Assembly (NCBI RefSeq): GCF_024158745.1
Contig: NZ_JAMZAW010000035.1
Span: 1-64,000, forward strand
Length of the DNA stretch: 64,000 nucleotides
Direction of reading: 5' to 3'
Origin: Paenibacillus tyrphae
GTDB taxonomy: Bacteria > Bacillota > Bacilli > Paenibacillales > NBRC-103111
Shown in pieces: positions 58,201-64,000 of this stretch (its first letter is position 1; the number at the start of each line of letters is the position of its first letter). A program made the position numbers and the translations under genes. The notes below the pieces were generated by a model. It had not been told where the DNA came from, did no database searches, and saw only the letters and a program-made list of their open reading frames with translations.

Positions 58201-58660
58201 ACGGCCACATCAGCTTGCCGCTTGGCTCACGCATACCATATCGAAACAGCTTCCCCGAATAGGCTTCGCCCGATCGGCGTCCCGGAGGCTCCATTTGGCG
58301 CAGCAGAGCGGAGACAAGTGGAGTGGACGCCTCGGTAGGACAAGGGGCGCGAGGAATAGCGGACTGACCGCAGGGAAGGAGCATATGCCGCAGCGGCGCA
58401 GCGAACCCCTTGTCCTGCCGAAGGGCTATGGTATCGTGTTGAAGGCGGCAAGAGAGCCAAAAATGGGCCGCGTTCCTGGCGCAGCCGGGAACGTACCTTC
58501 TTCCCCTGCCTGCGCTTTCAAAATCCCTTCAAAAGGCTTCGGAACGCAAAGGAGGATCAGACGGCCAATGGAACGTACTGGCGCTTAGGTGGGCCGCTCT
58601 TGCCCGCCTTAGCGCCGGTCGTTCGCTTGGTCGGCCCGACTGAACGAGCTGGGGGATCCA
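58201..58660 (-). repeat. structured repeat element C
   Basis: About 460 bp, near-identical to B through the whole length, including the final segment GTTCGCTTGGTCGGCCCGAC. Carries the same 15-bp main helix and hairpins. Lies 27 bases upstream of the gene at 57986-58174. Confidence 0.8.
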
Positions 58661-58705
58661 AACCAAATAAAAAAAGCCCCACCAATTTGCAGAGGCAACA
58701 AATAA

Positions 58706-58754
58706 AGAACGGCCCTTGCCGCAAAGGATGCGAACAAGAGCCGAGCCGTTTTTT
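58706..58754 (+). terminator. hairpin with T tract
   Basis: ACGGC and GCCGT flank TTGCCGCAAAGGATGCGAAC, then TTTTTT. The inner core is nearly the same as in the terminator at 59104-59146. Confidence 0.5.
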
Positions 58755-58882
58755 GCATTATTCCACGTAATCAAAATCGCCGCTCAAGGCTGAAAATCAA
58801 GGTGGGAGAATTTCTATAAACTAGATTGCATACTTATAATTTGTTATAATTTGTAAGTGAAGAGGAAAGGAGTTGAAACGTT

Positions 58883-59062
58883 TTGAATAACTTACTCGCT
58901 GCTGTTTGCGTACAAAGTATAATTTATTTAATACTATTCTTGTTCATAAGGAAATTGATAGAAAACCAAAAAGTAAAGCTCAAAATTTATTGGGTAATGT
59001 TAACTCTCTTCGTATTGGGAATTCTTTCATCACTATCAATTTTTGTTATATCAACAACCTAA
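58883..59062 (+). CDS. small membrane protein, two helices
   Basis: 59 residues from a TTG with AAAGGAG upstream: MNNLLAAVCVQSIIYLILFL, charged turn (RKLIENQKVKLK), and a second helix (MLTLFVLGILSSLSIFVI). Two TATAAT boxes lie 30-45 bases upstream. Could be immunity or cargo; unknown. Confidence 0.6.
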   Translation: MNNLLAAVCVQSIIYLILFLFIRKLIENQKVKLKIYWVMLTLFVLGILSSLSIFVISTT

Positions 59063-59103
59063 ATACTTATTTTTAAGAGGTACGGATCACTGGCCCCCCT
59101 AAA

Positions 59104-59146
59104 AAAAAATCGGCTTGTCGCAAAGAATGCGAACAAAGCCGATTTT
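59104..59146. terminator. bidirectional terminator between convergent genes
   Basis: AAATCGGCTTGT pairs with ACAAAGCCGATTT; T-rich on both strands. Serves the small plus gene and the secreted-protein gene. Confidence 0.8.
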
Positions 59147-59197
59147 TTACTTTTGGAGTTGTTGTTTTTGGAAAGGATCGGGGCTAACCACCCCACA

Positions 59198-59965
59198 TTA
59201 GGTGGTAATAGCGGATTCTTTCCAACCAGAAGTGTCACCAGGTTTTGATTTTACCATGACCGTTACTGATGCAGAAACGAAGCCTAATGTAGCAGTTCCA
59301 TAAACTGTAAATGGGCCGTTTCCAAAAGCGTAGTCGCCGCTTTTATAGGAGCTTGAAACACCATCATTTACAATAATTAAAGGATCAATGTTCCAGTGTG
59401 AATTCACAGCATTGTCTGCTCTGAGCACCTTATTATTTTCGTCAATGGTATAGGTTACTTTTGTTTTTAGAGTTGTTAAATCAACCCCTAAAAATGTCAT
59501 AGTCCAGGAGTACGACCCCCAGAAGCTTATTTCTTCACTTGCTGTTGTGATAGCTCCTTTTTTGTTGGATGCTTCTTCTACCTTGCTTTGAATAACTACT
59601 TCTCCGTTTGAAATAGAAGTGGATTTTCCTAAAGCTACGGTTTTCATAGCATCAAAAGCTTGTTTAGTGACATTCGGATCATAAATAAGTTCAACCAAAC
59701 GACTTTTTTCCTTTTCAGATAGTTTATTGTATTTTTGAATCTGTTCGCTAACAAAAGGATCAGATTTATCTAAGCTGTAAAGATACTGTTCAAATTTAGC
59801 CTTGTTTTCAATTGGAGCAGCGATACCAGAACCAATTACAACGTTGGGAGCAACATCAAGTCGAGGTGTTACAACATTAGTTTCTGGTGCAGCACTTGCA
59901 AATTGAGGTACAGACGATGCCAAAAGAGCTGTTGCAACTACTGCCGCTGATAACATTTTTTTCAT
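59198..59965 (-). CDS. secreted protein of unknown function
   Basis: 255 residues with a clear signal peptide (MKKMLSAAVVATALLASSVP, cleavage after ASA). The mature part is helical first (YLYSLDKSDPFVSEQIQKYN), then beta-rich with repeated TxTYTI and SxSVTVMV strands. No cysteines in the mature chain. Size and layout could suit a secreted bacteriocin-like protein, but no family is claimed. AGAGTGGA before the ATG. Confidence 0.65.
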   Translation of the reverse strand: MKKMLSAAVVATALLASSVPQFASAAPETNVVTPRLDVAPNVVIGSGIAAPIENKAKFEQYLYSLDKSDPFVSEQIQKYNKLSEKEKSRLVELIYDPNVTKQAFDAMKTVALGKSTSISNGEVVIQSKVEEASNKKGAITTASEEISFWGSYSWTMTFLGVDLTTLKTKVTYTIDENNKVLRADNAVNSHWNIDPLIIVNDGVSSSYKSGDYAFGNGPFTVYGTATLGFVSASVTVMVKSKPGDTSGWKESAITT

Positions 59966-60076
59966 AGTGATCCACTCTCCATATACAAATTTTTTCCAAC
60001 ATTATATAAAACGTGGAATACTTGAAAAATGTTTCATTTAAAAATATTTTTTTTATTTTTGGAAAGTAATAGAATT

Positions 60077-60319
60077 TTAGTGTCCCATTTTGTTTACCCT
60101 ATAAAAAAACAAGCGCTCGCGTAAAAGCTTCTCGATGTGCTCGCTACTGTAGCCTAGCTCTGACAACATTTTGGCCGTAACACCGGCATTCGTGGTCGCT
60201 CTGAATTCAGCATCGTGTAAATTCTTAATGCCGTATAACCGTTCAAATATCGCTCCGATCTTGGCAAGGTAGCGAATCCGTTCTTCACTTTCCCCGGCGA
60301 GTAAATAATCATGCTGCAT
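60077..60319 (-). CDS. hypothetical 80-residue protein coupled to a Spo0E-like gene
   Basis: MQHDYLLAGESEERIRYLAK, helical; ends FFYRVNKMGH. The ATG at 60319 overlaps the Spo0E-like stop as TAATG, so translation is coupled. Unknown. Confidence 0.6.
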   Translation of the reverse strand: MQHDYLLAGESEERIRYLAKIGAIFERLYGIKNLHDAEFRATTNAGVTAKMLSELGYSSEHIEKLLRERLFFYRVNKMGH

Positions 60320-60489
60320 TAGCCACACACCTTTAGCTTAGAAGAAGACTTTTGAGCAATAAGAATGTACTGATCCAAACATTGACTAAGCTTTATCACC
60401 TCCTGGTCTGTAAATGATCCTTTTTGTTCAACTAGGAGTATCAATTGCTGCTGTAACTTCTTGATTTTCTGTGTTAGTCTTCTATTCAT
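60319..60489 (-). CDS. Spo0E-like regulatory protein 2
   Basis: 56 residues: MNRRLTQKIKKLQQQLILLV, then DQEVIKLSQCLDQYILIAQK with the SQxLD motif of Spo0E-type aspartyl phosphatases. GAGGGG before the ATG at 60489. Probably dephosphorylates Spo0A and delays sporulation of the host. Near the RRNPP system. Confidence 0.8.
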   Translation of the reverse strand: MNRRLTQKIKKLQQQLILLVEQKGSFTDQEVIKLSQCLDQYILIAQKSSSKLKVCG

Positions 60490-60554
60490 AAAGCACCCCT
60501 CGAAACCTATAATAATGCTATTTATCCAAATTAAGGGTTTTCGTTTTTTTGATA

Positions 60555-60592
60555 AAAAAAACATTCCCGGAAATGATCCGGAAATGCTTTAA
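60555..60592 (-). terminator. terminator of the RRNPP receptor-peptide operon
   Basis: CATTTCCGG and CCGGGAATG form the stem, then TTTTTTTT on the minus strand. Follows the propeptide gene. Confidence 0.8.
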
Positions 60593-60605
60593 GGGGTGCT
60601 GTGTT

Positions 60606-60737
60606 CTAATGTCCTACGCCGTGCTCATCCAAAGTCACGATTACCGGTCCCTGTCCTGATCCTGGTGTTGGAATTGTTGGGACCAAACCGCTGCACAATC
60701 CAAATGCAATAAGCAAAGAAAAGAAAAGACCTTTCAT
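60606..60737 (-). CDS. secreted signalling propeptide of the RRNPP receptor
   Basis: 43 residues: export signal (MKGLFFSLLIAFGLCSG), a Pro/Gly-rich spacer, and a C-terminal end with VTLDEHGVGH that would give the mature peptide. Starts 1 base after the receptor stop (TGAGATG), with GGAGGTG upstream, so coupled. Gene size, order and signal are those of Phr, PapR and AimP-type propeptides. The mature part is not known. Confidence 0.75.
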   Translation of the reverse strand: MKGLFFSLLIAFGLCSGLVPTIPTPGSGQGPVIVTLDEHGVGH

Positions 60738-60738
60738 C

Positions 60739-62085
60739 TCAATACACCTCCTCCCCTCCTATCATAATAGCTTGAAAGCGCTGAATTTGCTCCCCTGTTG
60801 CGTATTTTCTGTGTTTTTCAAACAAGGCGGAACAACGGAAGCAGTCCTCGTATCGCCTCATCCTATATGCTAAAATCAAGCAGCATAAAGTTTCCTCGAT
60901 CCCTTCTGCGAACCTTTCCTTAGTAAATTCGTATATCGCTCTTTCGTACCTGAACCGGGCATGCTGATCCAGCCCAATCAAGTCCTGCAGGGTATCGAAA
61001 CTGGCAATCCGGTCGGAGAATAGATGCAATACCTGATCGATACAAAATCCGTATTGATTGGCGGACTTCAAAATCGTAACGAGCCCCGCCAAAATTTCGT
61101 CTGGATGCTCGGCCAAATAGGCCACATATTCCCCGATGACAGCCTCTTTTCCCATCAACACATCAAGAGTATACATATTAGCTTTGGAGTAAATTTTGAA
61201 GAATTCGACCTCTTGCTTTCCTTCCTCATCCAGGAATTCAAACCATCCTAAATCAGCATACTTTCGGACATACTCGGCAGCCTGACCGTATAGCCCTTGC
61301 CGTTCCAAAGCAACCCCTTTAAACAAATTTCCCATGCCATAATAGTACACTAAAGGGCGCTCAAACATAGCCTCGGAAAAGCCGCGCTTAAGCAGCTCAT
61401 ATTGAGTGGTGGTCAGCTCTATCAATTCGTCTGCATATTGTTCGACTTTGTCCCATTTGTGGAGTGTGAAACAAACCTTGACGAGTTTCGTCAGCGCATC
61501 GAGCTGAAGGCTTTCCGATAAGCGTTTACGATAAGGAGCGAAACGAACAACGGCTTCCTGGTTTTCTTCGGCATTCGTCCCCTGCGATAACAAAAATAAC
61601 CGGTACTGACTCATTAGAAATGATTCAGAAAAGCAATCCTTTTCGCTGTCAATCACTAAGCTGTAAAAATAGGCGGACTCTTTTGTCCACTCATTTTGAA
61701 ACAGCTTTTCGGCAACAGTAAAAAGAATCGATACATTTTTTTGATTATCGAGCAGCTTAGAGACGATCGGCTTAATGCAATCGTGACGGCCGACCTCGGC
61801 ACATCGAACCAGGTATGGAACTAACCGTTTTCGTGATAAACGTTCTTCCGAGCAGCATTCATCCGGATACAGTTCATAGAGCCAGCCGGGGGCTTGGTTA
61901 AAAACCATGGCCAAAGTGTCGAGCTGGCCAATAGTCATGGATCGGGAAGCTTCGTTCAAACTCAAAATACTGCTTAAATTGCCGACCGGTATACGGCTTA
62001 ATTCAGCTAATTTCGTAAGACTATAGCCGTGTAGTTTTAGCTGGAGTTCGATCTCGGAACGCAAACAACGAGCGATAACCTGCAT
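60739..62085 (-). CDS. RRNPP-type peptide receptor (XRE-HTH plus TPR)
   Basis: 448 residues. N-terminal helix-turn-helix (SLTKLAELSRIPVGNLSSIL), then about nine TPR-like helical repeats (for example YFYSLVIDSEKDCFSESFL and LFKGVALERQGLYGQAAEYV). This is the plan of PlcR, AimR and related quorum receptors. The ATG at 62085 follows GGGAGGG. Followed directly by a propeptide gene. Likely controls plasmid transfer or cargo genes by population signals. Confidence 0.8.
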   Translation of the reverse strand: MQVIARCLRSEIELQLKLHGYSLTKLAELSRIPVGNLSSILSLNEASRSMTIGQLDTLAMVFNQAPGWLYELYPDECCSEERLSRKRLVPYLVRCAEVGRHDCIKPIVSKLLDNQKNVSILFTVAEKLFQNEWTKESAYFYSLVIDSEKDCFSESFLMSQYRLFLLSQGTNAEENQEAVVRFAPYRKRLSESLQLDALTKLVKVCFTLHKWDKVEQYADELIELTTTQYELLKRGFSEAMFERPLVYYYGMGNLFKGVALERQGLYGQAAEYVRKYADLGWFEFLDEEGKQEVEFFKIYSKANMYTLDVLMGKEAVIGEYVAYLAEHPDEILAGLVTILKSANQYGFCIDQVLHLFSDRIASFDTLQDLIGLDQHARFRYERAIYEFTKERFAEGIEETLCCLILAYRMRRYEDCFRCSALFEKHRKYATGEQIQRFQAIMIGGEEVY

Positions 62086-62426
62086 CAAAATTCCCTCCCA
62101 CAAAAACGCAAAATGTTCTTACCACAATATACCATCGGATAATTATAAAGCAAAATTTAAAAGATAAGTTATATATTTACATTTGAAGAAAAAAGACGCC
62201 CCCAACTCCCTCCTTTCGACTTGAATTGCATAAAACGCTTTTCCTGCTTTAGGTTCAACTTTATGCAGAGCTCATTTTTTAGGCAAATCTAAAGGTGGTA
62301 TGGAAAAAGTATATCCAATAGAACTTTAAAGTTCAATTACATGTATAAATACTGAATTTTAAATTACCTCCAATCTTACAGATACCTTGTCTACACTCTA
62401 TGTAAAGAGAGGTGACGAAACTGGAC

Positions 62427-62753
62427 ATGAACCTTGCTAAAATAATAGGCGATCAAATTCGACATTTCCGTAACCTTAGAGGCTTAACACAGGAACAACT
62501 AGCAGAAGCCTTGGAATCCCATGGAACTTATATCGGTCGTTTAGAACGGGGCGAGCAAAACGTACAGCTCGCAACGCTTGAAAAAATAGCAGAAGCCTTA
62601 CATATTAGCGTATTCGCCTTTTTTAATCATGATCAGTTTGAACACCTGAAAAACCAGGAGTGGATATGGCGCACCGTATTACTGCTGCAGGAGCAGCAAG
62701 AAGTCGATCAACAACGGGCCTATCGTGTTCTAAAAGAAATGTTTACCACATGA
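62427..62753 (+). CDS. XRE-family transcriptional regulator
   Basis: 108 residues with an HTH (GLTQEQLAEALESHGTYIGR, NVQLATLEKIAEALH) and a helical C-terminal tail. Divergent from the RRNPP receptor; the 320-bp region between them holds GCATAAA...TTTATGC pairing and a TATAAA box. Start ATG 62427, or GTG 62412 overlapping AGAGGTG. Confidence 0.8.
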   Translation: MNLAKIIGDQIRHFRNLRGLTQEQLAEALESHGTYIGRLERGEQNVQLATLEKIAEALHISVFAFFNHDQFEHLKNQEWIWRTVLLLQEQQEVDQQRAYRVLKEMFTT

Positions 62754-62786
62754 AATAAGCTTCCCTGTCAGGGGAAGCTTATTTCA
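62752..62786. terminator. hairpin terminator after the XRE gene
   Basis: GAAATAAGCTTCCC and GGGAAGCTTATTTC form a 14-bp stem; T tract is weak. Confidence 0.6.
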
Positions 62787-63002
62787 TGTCCTTTAAGCAG
62801 CATTGATGCGCCGATATGGCGACCGGCGATCAGCTGCTCAGCTTGTGATTCTGATTCCCTCCGGATCCGGTCCGGCACAGCGGCGACTGGCTTTGAGCAG
62901 CTGCGGCTAGTGGCTTCCTTCCGATCCGAACAAAGGCGACCGCTCTCGATGGATCGGTACGAGTAACTGCAGCTCGGAATCAATCGTTCTCCTAGCAAAT
63001 AT

Positions 63003-63890
63003 CTACATAAAAATTGGTGTACAGAATTCCTCGAATTTCGGGGACCGCAGCTTTCCGTCTTTTGTGAAACACTGAAATTTTATTTTGCAACTTATTACCG
63101 GTTCAAGATAGCGCCAACCTTTATATTCACTGCGGACGAGCTGCTTGGATATTTGGTTAAACGCACGGATAAACTCATTGCTGGGCGGAAACTCAATCAT
63201 ACCTACATACATGCCATTTGCGGTTAATCCCCAGCCAAACCCGCCCTTGAGCCTTACAGATGTTATTTGACAGGTGATGTATTGATAAGCCTTAACTTTA
63301 ATCATGTTTTTAGAGCGAGTATCTAAGTGGATTGGAGCAGCCGGATTATACTGACAGATTCCTTCTAAGCTAAGCTCCTTCGCTTTCAGAAACAGTTGTT
63401 GACCATCATCGTATAAAGGGGTTATGGAAAGAACCTCTGAAGGTTGGACTATAGATAAAAGGGCCTCTCTACGCTCCATAAAGCTCTTATGTAGCAAAGG
63501 TTTTCCATCTAAATATAGTACATCCCATAAGGGAAAGTGAGCCTTTAATGTTTTGGCTATTTGTTTTACGGATGATTCTTGTTTTGTATTAAATCTAGTC
63601 ATGGCATCATCCCACCATAACTTTGGTGGTTGATCTTTCGGTTGAGTCAGATCAAATGCGATACACTCGCCGTCCAGGATTGCCGTCTTCACAGGCAATT
63701 TAATATTCATTAACTCCGGAAACCGCGAAGTGATCTCCGTGCCATGCCTTGTGAACGCCCTGACCTTCCCATTATCGTAATGTATCAGTGTTCGAAAACC
63801 GTCCCATTTCAAGCTAGACTTCCAGTTTTTCTTTATCTCGTTAGGCTGCAATGGATGCAACAGCATAGGTTTTAGTGGCCGATTCAGCAT
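63003..63890 (-). CDS. ATP-dependent DNA ligase
   Basis: 295 residues. Motif I KWDGFR (lysine about 29), motif III DGECIAFD, motif IV SLEGICQYN, motif V MIKVKAYQ, then an OB-type C-terminal domain. The usual lysine of motif IV (EGxxxK) is Tyr here. Seals nicks, perhaps after transfer or replication. A GGAGGGTGG site is before the ATG. Confidence 0.85.
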   Translation of the reverse strand: MLNRPLKPMLLHPLQPNEIKKNWKSSLKWDGFRTLIHYDNGKVRAFTRHGTEITSRFPELMNIKLPVKTAILDGECIAFDLTQPKDQPPKLWWDDAMTRFNTKQESSVKQIAKTLKAHFPLWDVLYLDGKPLLHKSFMERREALLSIVQPSEVLSITPLYDDGQQLFLKAKELSLEGICQYNPAAPIHLDTRSKNMIKVKAYQYITCQITSVRLKGGFGWGLTANGMYVGMIEFPPSNEFIRAFNQISKQLVRSEYKGWRYLEPVISCKIKFQCFTKDGKLRSPKFEEFCTPIFM

Positions 63891-64000
63891 TAGGCACCAC
63901 CCTCCATTATGAACATAACACGGGGTTGAACCTAATTGTATATGGAATCATTGGCTTAGCTGAGAATTATGTGCATCTTTCCGGATCCGGCTGGCTGCGC

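Noticed and set aside
62768..62998. 76-codon minus frame after the ligase
   Set aside because: TTG start with poor ribosome site, composition like the GC-rich intergenic stretches, and its end lies inside the XRE terminator.
1..64000. tRNA or rRNA genes
   Set aside because: No cloverleaf-like or rRNA-like segment was noticed on either strand; a tRNA scan was not possible here.

Overview
The window looks like a large conjugative plasmid from a spore-forming, Paenibacillus-like member of the Bacillales. The evidence is an SLH-domain lipoprotein, two Spo0E-like small proteins, Gram-positive type lipoproteins, strong AGGAGG ribosome sites and moderate GC content. An actin-like ParM with a small partner, a primase-type Rep protein, a relaxase with a recognisable oriT nic core and a full set of transfer genes argue for a plasmid rather than a chromosome. 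Nearly every gene is on the minus strand.

Layout from left to right. 0-4.8 kb: cargo, with a truncated Fic protein and its antitoxin, a small tyrosine recombinase, small unknown and membrane proteins, and a Phd/YefM-type antitoxin. 4.9-20.9 kb: a surface and pilus block with a 2401-residue PKD/CARDB/FnIII-like secreted protein, an SLH lipoprotein, a second lipoprotein, TadE/F-like proteins, two tandem 57-residue pilin-like peptides, TadC, TadB, TadA, a TadZ-like ATPase and a CpaB/SAF protein, headed by a divergent promoter with a palindromic operator. 21-34 kb: a GGDEF protein, a second CpaE/MinD-like ATPase, an M23 peptidase, a split VirB4, PrgI-like, VirB6-like, VirB2-like and VirD4/TraG proteins, ParR-like and ParM, a MobL-type relaxase and its RHH accessory protein, then oriT at about 34.18 kb.

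34-41 kb: the maintenance region. It holds an AT-rich stretch dense in TTATGA motifs, a RacA-like MerR/coiled-coil protein, an 86-bp GC-rich tandem array, DnaA-box-like sites, rep, a candidate 280-nt ncRNA, an 81-bp tandem array, a long inverted repeat and a candidate type I toxin-antitoxin locus. 41-64 kb: the inferred leading region in transfer. It carries TraX, topoisomerase III, many small proteins, a second recombinase, a RadC-like protein, antirestriction ArdC, HigBA, zinc-ribbon proteins, two Spo0E-like proteins, an RRNPP-type receptor with its own secreted propeptide, an XRE regulator and an ATP-dependent ligase.

How it may work together: relaxase, accessory protein and oriT make the transferred strand; the VirD4/VirB4/VirB6-like machine moves it; the Tad pilus, giant surface protein and SLH lipoprotein may provide cell contact under c-di-GMP and divergent RHH control. 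If the nic orientation is right, the + strand from 34.18 kb rightwards enters the recipient first, carrying ArdC, RadC-like, topoisomerase and toxin-antitoxin genes. The most unusual signal is a family of 300-460-bp structured repeats. They lie immediately upstream of minus-strand genes and show compensatory base changes between copies. They could be structured leader RNAs or single-strand promoters working on the incoming strand.
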